Assembly (NCBI RefSeq): GCF_001442805.1
Contig: NZ_CP011131.1
Location: forward strand, 1,116,001-1,180,000
Origin: Lysobacter gummosus
GTDB lineage: Bacteria > Pseudomonadota > Gammaproteobacteria > Xanthomonadales > Xanthomonadaceae
Length of the DNA stretch: 64,000 nucleotides
Direction of reading: 5' to 3'
A model generated the notes under the pieces. It was not told the DNA's origin. It saw only the letters and a list, made by a program, of their open reading frames with translations, and ran no database searches. This document shows, in pieces, positions 17,696 to 25,635 of this stretch (within the stretch, counting starts at the first letter, position 1; every line of letters starts with the position of its first letter). The position numbers and the translations under genes are program-made.

Positions 17696-18313
17696 TCAGT
17701 GCCTGGACCGCGCCGCGCGCCAGTCCTTGACCAACAGCCCGAGCAATTCGCTGTCGGTCACCCGCTCGCCGACGAAGAAACTTTCCCGCTGCACACCCTC
17801 GGTCACGAAACCCAGGCGGTGCAGCAGGGCGCGCGAGGACGCGTTGGCCGGGTCGATGCCTGCATCGCAGCGATGCAGGCCCAGCGTGTCGAAGGCCCAG
17901 TCCAGGGCCAGCGTGGCCGCTTCGCGCGCGATGCCCAGGCCCCACTGCGCCGGATGCAGCGCATAGCCCAGCTCGGCGCGGCGATGGTTGGCGTCGAAGC
18001 GGAACAGCGTGCAGCTGCCGATCACCGCGTCGTCGCCGTCGGCGATCACCCAGTTGATCAGATTGCGCTCGGCCATACCCTTGCGGATCTGCGCGATCAA
18101 CTCGTGCGCCTCGCTCACGCCCTGCATCGGCGGACGGCTCCAATAGCGCATGACCTGCTCGTCGCCGAACAAGGCGAACAAGGCCTGCGCATCGCGCTCG
18201 TCTTCGCGCGGCCCGCGCAGACGCACGCGCGGGCCCTGCAGCAGCGGGAAATCCTCCAGCGCCGCGAGCGCGGCGGCGATGGCCTCGCCGGGTTTCGACA
18301 TCGTCATGACCAC
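17696..18313 (-). CDS. GNAT acetyltransferase, RimJ/RimL-like
   Basis: A 205-residue acetyl-CoA-dependent N-acetyltransferase. The N-terminal strand GPRVRLRGPREDERDAQAL is typical of RimJ/L proteins. The acetyl-CoA region reads AELGYALHPAQWGLGIAREA, and LHRCDAGIDPANASSRALL and HRLGFVTEG complete the fold. This group acetylates N-termini of ribosomal proteins or amine substrates; the target here is unknown. It converges with the small secreted genes and diverges from pyk. ATGs at 18313, 18307 and 18301 are all possible starts. Confidence 0.88.
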   Translation of the reverse strand: MVMTMSKPGEAIAAALAALEDFPLLQGPRVRLRGPREDERDAQALFALFGDEQVMRYWSRPPMQGVSEAHELIAQIRKGMAERNLINWVIADGDDAVIGSCTLFRFDANHRRAELGYALHPAQWGLGIAREAATLALDWAFDTLGLHRCDAGIDPANASSRALLHRLGFVTEGVQRESFFVGERVTDSELLGLLVKDWRAARSRH

Positions 18314-18426
18314 CTCGGACAGTTACGTACTGTGGCGTGTGCGCGGTGCGCGCGACCGTAACCCGGCCCGCGGTTCGAAGCGTGGCGAAGCTGTGCTAGC
18401 TTGGCCGACAGTCCAGAGAGTCTGCC

Positions 18427-19893
18427 ATGTCCACCACCCCACGACGCACCAAGATCCTCGCCACCCTGGGCCCGGCCACCGATCCGCCGGGCGTGCTCGA
18501 TGCCTTGCTCACCGCCGGCGTCGATGTGGTCCGCCTCAATTTCTCTCACGGCGATCCGTCTTCGCAGGTCGCCCGCGCCAACGCCGTGCGCGAGGCCGCG
18601 CTGCGGGTTGGGGTCGAGGTCGGCATCCTCGCCGATCTGCCCGGGCCGAAAATCCGCATCGAACGCTTCGCCGAGGGTCGGGTATTGCTCAAGGCCGGCG
18701 ACCGTTTCGACCTGATCGCCGCGGAAAACCCGCCGCCGGGCAACCTGCGCGAAGTCGGCGTCAGTTACCTGGGCCTGCCCGGCGACGTCAGCCCCGGCGA
18801 CGTGCTGCTGCTCGACGACGGCCTGCTGCAACTGCGCGTCGGCGCCATCGACGGCGAGCGCATCATCACCACCGTGCTCAACGACGGCGCGCTGTCGGAC
18901 CGCAAGGGCCTGAACAAACTCGGCGGCGGCCTGTCGCTGGGCGCGCTGACCGAGCGCGACAAGGAACTGATCCTGATCGCCGCCGAGCTGGGCGCGGACT
19001 TCATCGCGGTGTCGTTCTGCCGCAACGCCGAGGACATGAACGAAGCGCGCCGGATCGCCCGCGCCGCCGGCAGCGATGCCGCGCTGGTGTCGAAGATCGA
19101 GCGCGCCGAAGCCATCGAGAACCTCGCCGAGATCGTCGAGGCCAGCGACGTGGTCATGGTCGCGCGCGGCGACCTGGGCGTGGAGATCGGCGATGCCGAG
19201 CTGCCCGGCCTGCAGAAGAAGATCATCCGCGAATCATTGCTGCGCAACCGCGTGGTGATCACCGCCACGCAGATGATGCAGTCGATGGTCGACAACCCGA
19301 TCCCGACCCGCGCCGAAGTGCTCGACGTCGCCAACGCGGTGATCGACGGCACCGACGCGGTCATGCTGTCGCAGGAATCGGCCGCCGGCCGCTATCCGAT
19401 CAAGGCGGTCGAGGCGATGGCGCGCATCTGCCTGGGCGCCGAGCGCCAGTTCAACCACGACACCGATTTCGAAGCCGCGCCGCGCAACCTGGAACGCGCC
19501 GACCAGGCCATCGCCATGGCGGCGATGTTCCTGTCCGAGCACATCGGCGTGCGCGCGATCGTGGCGATGACCGAATCAGGCGGCACCGCGCGCTTTCTCT
19601 CGCGTTTCCGCTCCAACGCGCCGATCTACGCGTTCTCGCGCCACGACGGCGCGCGCCGGCGCATGGCGATGATGCGCGACGTCTACCCGATCGATTTCGA
19701 CAGCCGCGGCCAGGCCTCGCGCGATGCCGCGCGCAACGTGGTCAAGCAGTTGTTCGATTCGGGCAAGCTGGCCCAGGGCGAGCGGGTGATCTTCACCAGC
19801 GGCGACACCATGGAACAGCACGGCGCGACCAACACCCTGCGTCTGCTGCAGGTGGGCGAGGGCGGCAGCGCCGAGGGCCTGGGCGAGCTGTAA
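18427..19893 (+). CDS. pyk: Pyruvate kinase
   Basis: Converts phosphoenolpyruvate and ADP to pyruvate and ATP. It has 488 residues. The N-terminal signature is TKILATLGPATD and the substrate block is NFSHGD. The active-site region reads LVSKIERAEAIENLAEIVEA, then VMVARGDLGVEIG, with DGTDAVMLSQESAAGRYP and a C-terminal allosteric domain at about 345-485. The substrate block lacks insertions. Together with pgk and the downstream aldolase it forms a lower-glycolysis block on one strand. It has its own upstream gap of 113 bases facing the divergent acetyltransferase. Confidence 0.95.
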   Translation: MSTTPRRTKILATLGPATDPPGVLDALLTAGVDVVRLNFSHGDPSSQVARANAVREAALRVGVEVGILADLPGPKIRIERFAEGRVLLKAGDRFDLIAAENPPPGNLREVGVSYLGLPGDVSPGDVLLLDDGLLQLRVGAIDGERIITTVLNDGALSDRKGLNKLGGGLSLGALTERDKELILIAAELGADFIAVSFCRNAEDMNEARRIARAAGSDAALVSKIERAEAIENLAEIVEASDVVMVARGDLGVEIGDAELPGLQKKIIRESLLRNRVVITATQMMQSMVDNPIPTRAEVLDVANAVIDGTDAVMLSQESAAGRYPIKAVEAMARICLGAERQFNHDTDFEAAPRNLERADQAIAMAAMFLSEHIGVRAIVAMTESGGTARFLSRFRSNAPIYAFSRHDGARRRMAMMRDVYPIDFDSRGQASRDAARNVVKQLFDSGKLAQGERVIFTSGDTMEQHGATNTLRLLQVGEGGSAEGLGEL

Positions 19894-19918
19894 ACCCCGG
19901 CCGGGTCCGGGCCGCGAG

Positions 19919-20015
19919 GTTTCCTGTGGGAGGGGCTTCGGCCCCGAGGCTTTCTTTTCAGATCGCAGTGTCGGATCGAACAGCCTCGGGGCCGAAGCCC
20001 CTTCCGCAAGAAACC
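19919..20015. repeat. Inverted pair of the CTTCGGCCCCGA repeat family
   Basis: GTGGGAGGGGCTTCGGCCCC at the left and the matching CGGGGCCGAAGCCCC at the right form inverted arms about 30 bases long around a 35-base loop. It sits between pyk and the aldolase and could act as a terminator-like fold. It is a sequence variant (TTCGG instead of TTCAG) of the family at 4571. Confidence 0.88.
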
Positions 20016-20132
20016 TCGCACGGCCCGCGAGCCGCGGCGGATGTAAACGGTTACCCGCGAACGTCGGTCAAATCGTGCGCAAGTGCCTGATTCGACAGGC
20101 CGGCCGAAGGGGCAAGGTTCACCGTCAGCGGC

Positions 20133-20138
20133 TATAAT
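20133..20138 (+). promoter_or_regulatory. Likely -10 element of the aldolase promoter
   Basis: A perfect TATAAT lies 32 bases before the aldolase ATG. No good -35 hexamer stands at 17 bases; GGCAAGGTTCACC is the nearest candidate region. It suggests the aldolase has its own promoter after the repeat. Confidence 0.55.
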
Positions 20139-20170
20139 CGCGGGCTTCCCACCGCTGCCGCAGGATCTCC

Positions 20171-21181
20171 ATGAGCATCGAACAGCTTGCCGAAACCGCC
20201 CTGGCCATGGTCGCCCCGGGCAAGGGCATCATCGCGATCGACGAGTCGACCGCCACCATCGCCAAGCGTTTCGCCGGCGTCGGTATCGAGAACACGGAAG
20301 AGAACCGCCGCGCCTACCGCGAGCTGCTGCTGACCACGCCCAAGCTCAACGAATACATCTCCGGCGCGATCCTGTACGACGAAACCCTGCGCCAGTCCAC
20401 CAAGGCCGGCGTGCCGTTCGCCAAGCACATGGCCGACAACGGCATCATCCCGGGCATCAAGGTAGACAAGGGCCCGCAGCCGCTGGCCGGCTTCCCGGGC
20501 GAAGTGGTCACCGAAGGCCTCGACGGCCTGCGCGCGCGCCTGGAGGAGTACTACAAGCTCGGCGCCCGTTTCGCCAAGTGGCGCGCGGTCATCAACATCG
20601 GCGACGACATCCCCTCGGGCACCTGCATCGAAGCCAACAACCACGCGCTGGCCCGTTACGCCGCGCTGTGTCAGGAACAGGGCCTGGTGCCGATGGTCGA
20701 GCCGGAAGTGATCATGGACGGTAGCCACGACCTCGACACCTGCTTCGAAGTCACCGAAGTCACCCTGCGCTCGCTGTTCGGCGCGCTGTACGAAAACAGC
20801 GTGCTGCTCGAAGGCACGATCCTCAAGGCCTCGATGGTGGTGCCGGGCACGCTCGCCCACGAGCAGGCCAGCGTCGATGACGTCGCCGCGGCGACCCTGC
20901 AGTGCCTGAAGTCCACCGTGCCGGCGACCCTGCCGGGCATCGTGTTCCTGTCCGGCGGCCAGTCCGACGAGGACGCGACCGCGCACCTCAACGCCATGAA
21001 CCAGATGGGCCCGAACCCGTGGCCGCTGTCGTTCTCCTACGGCCGCGCCATGCAGTCGGCGGCGCTGAAGCTGTGGTCGCAGGACCTGGTCGGCAACTAC
21101 GCCCGCGCCCAGCAGACCGTGTACGAGCGCGCCAAGGCCAACGGCCTGGCCGCGCTGGGCCAGTGGAAGTCGGCGGCGTAA
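20171..21181 (+). CDS. fda: Class I fructose-bisphosphate aldolase
   Basis: Cleaves fructose 1,6-bisphosphate to dihydroxyacetone phosphate and glyceraldehyde 3-phosphate through a Schiff base. The product is 336 residues of the metal-independent class I type. The N-terminus GKGIIAIDESTATIAKRF is diagnostic, and the Schiff-base lysine is K219 in EGTILKASMVVPG. It also shows FLSGGQSDEDAT and the C-terminal block FSYGRAMQSAALKLW. A strong terminator follows. Its TATAAT promoter and the upstream repeat suggest expression separate from pyk. Confidence 0.95.
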   Translation: MSIEQLAETALAMVAPGKGIIAIDESTATIAKRFAGVGIENTEENRRAYRELLLTTPKLNEYISGAILYDETLRQSTKAGVPFAKHMADNGIIPGIKVDKGPQPLAGFPGEVVTEGLDGLRARLEEYYKLGARFAKWRAVINIGDDIPSGTCIEANNHALARYAALCQEQGLVPMVEPEVIMDGSHDLDTCFEVTEVTLRSLFGALYENSVLLEGTILKASMVVPGTLAHEQASVDDVAAATLQCLKSTVPATLPGIVFLSGGQSDEDATAHLNAMNQMGPNPWPLSFSYGRAMQSAALKLWSQDLVGNYARAQQTVYERAKANGLAALGQWKSAA

Positions 21182-21202
21182 GTCACCGCCTGGATCGCTG
21201 CG

Positions 21203-21232
21203 AAAAACGCCGGCCTCGCGCCGGCGTTTTTC
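21203..21232 (+). terminator. Intrinsic terminator after the aldolase
   Basis: ACGCCGGC and GCCGGCGT form an 8-bp stem with a 5-base loop. It has A's on the left and TTTTT on the right, a classic terminator 22 bases after the stop. Confidence 0.9.
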
Positions 21233-21340
21233 GTTAGGGCGCGGCACTTCCGGCGCGGGCGCCGGTTGCGCAGAATCGGTGATCGCGCCGCGACCGCCGG
21301 CGTCGCCCCCGCTCCATCCAACACAAGGCACGGAGACTTC

Positions 21341-21970
21341 ATGGAAACCCAATGGCTGGCCTTTTCCATCGCGGCGCTGATGGTGACCGTGGCGCCGGGA
21401 CCGGATACGTTTCTGGTGATCGGCAACGCGCTCAGCGGCGGCGTGCGGCGCGGGCTGGCGACGGTCGCCGGCATCCTCACCGGCGGCCTGTTCCACGTGT
21501 CGCTGTTCGCCTTCGGCGTGGCGCGGCTGCTGATGTATTCCGAGCGCGCGTTCTGGACGGTGAAGATGCTCGGCGCGGTGTATCTGATCTACCTCGGCGC
21601 CAAGGCGCTGCGCTCGGCCTTGCGTCCGCGCGCCGATGCCGACATCGACGGCGCCGCGCCGGCCAACGCGTCGCTGTGGCGCGGTTATGCGCAGGGCGTG
21701 CTGACCAATGCGCTCAATCCGAAGATCGCGATCTTCTATCTGGCGTTCCTGCCGCAGTTCCTCGCCCCGGGCGACGACATGGCGGTGCAGTCGGTGCTGA
21801 TGATCGGCCTGCACTACCTCATGGGCACGGTGTGGCTGAGCCTGCTGGCCTTCGGCGCGGCGCGCATGGCCGCATCGATGCGCAGCGCGCGCGTGGCGCG
21901 CACGCTCGACGGCATCGTCGGCAGCCTGATGCTGGGATTCGGGGTGAAACTGGCCTGGTCTTCGCGCTGA
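21341..21970 (+). CDS. LysE/RhtB-family amino-acid exporter
   Basis: A 209-residue inner-membrane exporter with about six transmembrane helices. The family signature is clear: VTVAPGPDTFLVIGNALSGG near the first helix, GAVYLIYLGAKALRSA, and GVLTNALNPKIAIFYLAFLP with the conserved Asn-Pro-Lys. Such proteins export homoserine, threonine, lysine or similar solutes. The ATG at 21341 has CGGAGA 7 bases upstream; the frame stays open further 5' but without similarity. Monocistronic. Substrate is not predictable. Confidence 0.9.
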   Translation: METQWLAFSIAALMVTVAPGPDTFLVIGNALSGGVRRGLATVAGILTGGLFHVSLFAFGVARLLMYSERAFWTVKMLGAVYLIYLGAKALRSALRPRADADIDGAAPANASLWRGYAQGVLTNALNPKIAIFYLAFLPQFLAPGDDMAVQSVLMIGLHYLMGTVWLSLLAFGAARMAASMRSARVARTLDGIVGSLMLGFGVKLAWSSR

Positions 21971-22045
21971 GGCGACGGGCGCGGGCGTGACGGATCGGCT
22001 CGCGGCCCGTTAGGCTGGATGGATTGATGGCCAGGGAGTACGGCG

Positions 22046-22708
22046 ATGTCGGACAACAAAGCGCCCTTCGTGCCGCCGCAGGCGGCGACGCTGCTGAAAT
22101 CCGGGGACAAGATCCAGGCGATCAAGCTGGTGCTGGACAGCAATCCGGGCATCGGCCTGCGCCAGGCGAAGGACGCGGTCGAGGAGTACGAACGGCGCCT
22201 GGCGATCGGAGCGCTGGCGGCGTCCGCGGTCGCGGCAAACGCTTCGACCAGTCGCGCGCCGAAAGCCGGCTTCCCCGAGGCCGCGCGCGAGGCGATTGAG
22301 CGCGGCCAGACCATCGTTGCGATCAAGATCGTGCGCGAGGCCTATGGCCTGGATCTGCGCCAGGCGAAGGATCTGGTCGAGGCTTACGCCAAGAAAGGCG
22401 AGGCCGCGCTGGGCGGTGTCGCCGCGCCGGCCGACTCGCTCACGCTGCAACTGCCGGCCGAGGTGCTGATGCTGATCCTCAAGGGCGAACGCACGCGCGC
22501 GGCGCAATTGCTGCAGGCCAACTTCGGCCACTCCGCCACCGATTCGGTGAACCGGATCGCCGATTACGAAGCCGCGCGGAAAAAGCGCGGCGTGATCGGC
22601 GACAGCGGGCGCACGGTCAGCCCGGGCGACAACAACGGCGGGATGTTGCTCGCCGCGGCGTTGATCGCCATCGTGCTGGTTTTGATCGGGTATTTCGTCG
22701 CGAGCTGA
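22046..22708 (+). CDS. Tail-anchored protein with L7/L12-like repeats
   Basis: A 220-residue protein with two clear copies of a helix motif like the C-terminal domain of ribosomal protein L7/L12: KIQAIKLVLDSNPGIGLRQA followed by KDAVEE (about 21-47), and TIVAIKIVREAYGLDLRQA followed by KDLVEA (about 90-115). A weaker third copy lies near 135-170 (LILKGERTRAAQLLQANFG). One hydrophobic helix (about 198-217) ends the chain, so it is probably a tail-anchored membrane protein with the repeats in the cytoplasm. It is not a ribosomal protein: the L12 N-terminal dimer domain is missing. It may bind translation GTPases or a partner; role unknown. Confidence 0.8.
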   Translation: MSDNKAPFVPPQAATLLKSGDKIQAIKLVLDSNPGIGLRQAKDAVEEYERRLAIGALAASAVAANASTSRAPKAGFPEAAREAIERGQTIVAIKIVREAYGLDLRQAKDLVEAYAKKGEAALGGVAAPADSLTLQLPAEVLMLILKGERTRAAQLLQANFGHSATDSVNRIADYEAARKKRGVIGDSGRTVSPGDNNGGMLLAAALIAIVLVLIGYFVAS

Positions 22709-22721
22709 TCGGGGTGCGGCG

Positions 22722-22747
22722 GTCGCGAAACTCGTTCGCGACTTTTA
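22722..22747 (+). terminator. Intrinsic terminator
   Basis: GTCGCGAA and TTCGCGAC make a perfect 8-bp stem with a 5-base loop, followed by TTTTA, 14 bases after the preceding stop. Confidence 0.8.
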
Positions 22748-22881
22748 TCCAGCGGCCGGGTTGATCGCGGCCGCAGCGAACTGCGACCGCGACAACACAA
22801 CCACGACGACACTCCCGCTGCGGGCGCTTCAAGCCGGTATAGCGACCGAGAAAGCGCCGGAGCCGATCGCCGCTGCCGCCG

Positions 22882-23838
22882 TCAGCCCAACGACGCCAAC
22901 CACTCTTCGTCGCTGCCTTCGTTCACGCCTTCGAACAGGAAGGTGCTGAGGTAGCGCTCGCCGGTGTCGGGCAGCATCGCCAGGATCACCGCGCCGGACT
23001 CGGCGCCGCGCGCGACTTCCAGCGCCGCGGCCACGGTCGCGCCGGCGGAAATGCCGACGAACACGCCTTCCTCCGCAGCCAGGCGGCGCGCGGTGTCGCG
23101 GGCCAGCACGTCGTCCACCGGCACGATCGCGTGGGCGGCGTCGCGGTTGAGCACGGCCGGGACGAAGTCCGGGGTCCAGCCCTGGATCTTGTGCGGCTGC
23201 CATTGCGCGCCGGCCAGCAGCGAAGCGCCGGCCGGTTCGCACGCGGTCACGCGCACCTCGGGCCGGGCCACGCGCAGCACCTCGCCGACGCCGGTGAGGG
23301 TGCCGCCGGTGCCCCAGCCGCTGACGAAATGATCGAGCCGACGGCCGGCGAAGTCCTGCAGGATCTCGGCCGCGGTGGTGCTGCGGTGATAGGCCGGATT
23401 GGCCGGGTTCTCGAACTGCCGGGCCAGGAACCAGCCGTGTTTCTGCGCCAGTTCCGCCGCCTTGCGCACCATGCCGCTGCCGCGCTCGGCGGCCGGGGTC
23501 AGGATCACCTTGGCGCCGTAGGCGCGCATCAGCTTGCGCCGCTCGACCGAGAAGGTTTCGCTCATCGTCGCCACGAACTTGTAGCCGCGCGCCGCGCAGA
23601 CCATCGCCAGCGCCACGCCGGTGTTGCCCGAGGTCGCTTCGATCACGGTATCGCCGGGCTTGAGCTGGCCGCGCTGTTCGGCGTCGAGGATGATCGCCAG
23701 CGCCAGACGGTCCTTGACCGAGCCGCCGGGATTGAAGGATTCGACCTTGGCGTACAGGCTTACGTGCTCCGGCGCCAGGCGGTGCAGGCGCACGATCGGG
23801 GTGCGGCCGATGGTGTCGAGGATGCTGTCGTGGATCAT
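22882..23838 (-). CDS. cysK: Cysteine synthase A (O-acetylserine sulfhydrylase)
   Basis: Makes L-cysteine from O-acetylserine and sulfide with PLP. It has 318 residues. K42 in NPGGSVKDRLA binds PLP, the substrate loop is EATSGNTGVALA, and the phosphate-binding loop is GWGTGGTLTGVGEVL. The C-terminal region (LPDTGERYLSTFLFEGV) is typical. The ATG at 23838 is set by the family start MIHDSILDTIGRTPIVRLHR and by AGGAGCC just upstream. The gene is divergent from the efflux operon. Close cystathionine beta-synthase-like enzymes exist, but the motif set favours CysK. Confidence 0.93.
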   Translation of the reverse strand: MIHDSILDTIGRTPIVRLHRLAPEHVSLYAKVESFNPGGSVKDRLALAIILDAEQRGQLKPGDTVIEATSGNTGVALAMVCAARGYKFVATMSETFSVERRKLMRAYGAKVILTPAAERGSGMVRKAAELAQKHGWFLARQFENPANPAYHRSTTAAEILQDFAGRRLDHFVSGWGTGGTLTGVGEVLRVARPEVRVTACEPAGASLLAGAQWQPHKIQGWTPDFVPAVLNRDAAHAIVPVDDVLARDTARRLAAEEGVFVGISAGATVAAALEVARGAESGAVILAMLPDTGERYLSTFLFEGVNEGSDEEWLASLG

Positions 23839-24207
23839 GGGACGGGCTCCTTGGGGGAAGCGCCGAGTATGAACCCCGCGCCGCGCGCGGGCCGCGTCGC
23901 GACGGTTACCGCGTTGCAACATGCGCAGGCGCACAGTGTCGCGGCGGCATCGACGGCGCGCATCCACGACCCCGGCGGGCCGGCCTGGAGGGACGCGCGC
24001 CGCGCGCGATGGCGATTTTGCCGATACGGTGGTCAACCAATGGCCCACGCAAGCGTTAACGATCCACCGCTAGAATCGCGCCGGCCGAAGCCTCGGGGCT
24101 TCGGCGCCGCGCGGCCGGCGTTCGTCGCGCGCATCGAAGGCCTGGTCCGCTGTGCCGCCCGCCAGATTCGCGTCACCGCCCTCACCGGGCCCCGTTCAGA
24201 GAACCGC
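23839..24207. other. Divergent promoter region, cysK / efflux operon
   Basis: A 369-base gap between divergent genes. A TAGAAT at 24071-24076 is a possible -10 for the efflux operon; no good -35 lies at the usual distance. The sequence is otherwise GC-rich, and I see no operator palindrome or small gene. Confidence 0.5.
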
Positions 24208-25380
24208 ATGCCACCACGTTCCGGACTTCGCACCTGCTGCATCCTTGCTTTGACCATCGCCCTGGCCGCGTGCGGCAAAGGCGGCAAGACGCAAGGCGGG
24301 CCCGCGGGTCCGGGCGGGCAGGGCGATCGTCCGATCCCGGTCACCGCCGAGCAAGTGCGTCTGCGCCCGTGGAACGACACCGTGCAGGCGCTGGGCAACG
24401 TCAAGGCGCGCGAGTCGATCACCGTCACCGCCAAGGTCAGCGAGATCGTCCAGGACGTGCATTTCGACAGCGGCGATCACGTCGCCGCCGGCGCTTCGCT
24501 GATCACCCTGAGCGGCCGCGCCCAGCTGGCCGCGCTGGCCCAGGCCGAGGCGACCGCGAAAGAAGCCGACCAGTTGCTCAAGCGCCAGACCGAACTGGCG
24601 GCGCAGCAACTCATCGCGCGCTCCTCGCTCGACACTCAGCGCGCGACCCGCGACGCCACCCGCGCGCGGGTCGAGCAGATGAAGGCCGATATCGGCGATC
24701 GCCAAGTGCGCGCGCCGTTCGCCGGCGTGCTCGGCATCCGTCAGGTCAGCCCCGGTTCGCTGGTGACGCCGGGCACGCCGATCGCGACCCTGGACGACAC
24801 CGACCGCGTCTACATCGATTTCCCGGTGCCCGAAACCCTGCTGGCGCGCATCGCCAAGGGCCAGAGCGTCAGCGGCACCAGCGCGGCTTATCCGGGCAAG
24901 CGTTTCGAGGGCGAAGTCAGCACCATCGATGCGCGCATCGACCCGGCCACGCGCGCGGTCACCGTGCGCGGCGATTTCCCCAATGCCGATCATCTGTTGC
25001 GGCCGGGCATGCTGGTGCAGGTGACCTTGCTGCAGCCCGAGCGCCAGGCGCTGCTGATTCCGGAGATCTCCGTGGTCCAGGTCGGCACCGATTCCTATGT
25101 GTTCCGGCTCAAGCCGGACAACACGGTCGAACGCGCCGACGTGGAAGTCGGCACGCGCCGCGAAGGCCTGGCGGAAATCGTCGAGGGCCTGAAGGTCGGC
25201 GACAAGGTCGTCGTCGATGGCACCGGCAAGCTGCGGGTCGGCAGCAAGGTCGATGTGTCGGCGGCGCCGGCGCCCGCCGCGCAGACGCGCGAGGCGCAGA
25301 CCGATGCGAAGGCGCCGGCGACATCGGCACCGGCGTCGTCCGTCGGCGCGGCGGCGGGCAAGGACGGCCGTAATGGCTGA
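24208..25380 (+). CDS. RND efflux periplasmic adaptor lipoprotein
   Basis: A 390-residue membrane-fusion protein that links an RND pump to an outer-membrane channel. The lipobox LAAC (near 20-23) makes it a lipoprotein. Order: barrel-sandwich half (ITVTAKVSEIVQDVHFDSGD), a helical hairpin (about 105-155), the second lipoyl half (DRQVRAPFAGVLGIRQVSPG), a beta-barrel, and a membrane-proximal domain. An Ala/Pro tail ends the chain. The ATG at 24208 is chosen for the signal sequence. It is followed by the pump gene after a 255-base gap containing a repeat. No TolC-type gene is in the window. Confidence 0.92.
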   Translation: MPPRSGLRTCCILALTIALAACGKGGKTQGGPAGPGGQGDRPIPVTAEQVRLRPWNDTVQALGNVKARESITVTAKVSEIVQDVHFDSGDHVAAGASLITLSGRAQLAALAQAEATAKEADQLLKRQTELAAQQLIARSSLDTQRATRDATRARVEQMKADIGDRQVRAPFAGVLGIRQVSPGSLVTPGTPIATLDDTDRVYIDFPVPETLLARIAKGQSVSGTSAAYPGKRFEGEVSTIDARIDPATRAVTVRGDFPNADHLLRPGMLVQVTLLQPERQALLIPEISVVQVGTDSYVFRLKPDNTVERADVEVGTRREGLAEIVEGLKVGDKVVVDGTGKLRVGSKVDVSAAPAPAAQTREAQTDAKAPATSAPASSVGAAAGKDGRNG

Positions 25381-25418
25381 TTCGTCTGGTCTGCTCGAAC
25401 GGCTGCGTTTGTTCATTT

Positions 25419-25538
25419 CGTCGTTTCCGCGAACGCGGGAATCCAGCGACTTCCGTGCGGATGCGTCAAAGACACTGGATGCTCGGCATACGCCGAGTAA
25501 AAGCGGAGCCCGCGTTCGCGGGAATGACGAGCAAAAAC
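25419..25538. repeat. CGTCATTCCCGCG-family repeat inside the efflux operon
   Basis: A long variant of the palindromic repeat. The left arm is CGTCGTTTCCGCGAACGCGG; the core carries GGATGCTCGGCATACGCCGA and AAAAGCGGAGCCCGCGTTCG; the right arm ends GGGAATGACGAGCAAAA. It lies between the adaptor and pump genes, where it could stall polymerase or ribosomes or protect the upstream mRNA. Confidence 0.85.
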
Positions 25539-25635
25539 GCAGCCGCGATAACAACGCGACCGCGGGCAAGGCGCCCGTCTACGTCGCCGCCAAGCGCGGC
25601 GAACCCAAGCGCCGCGAAGGCCGGGGCGGCGGTCG

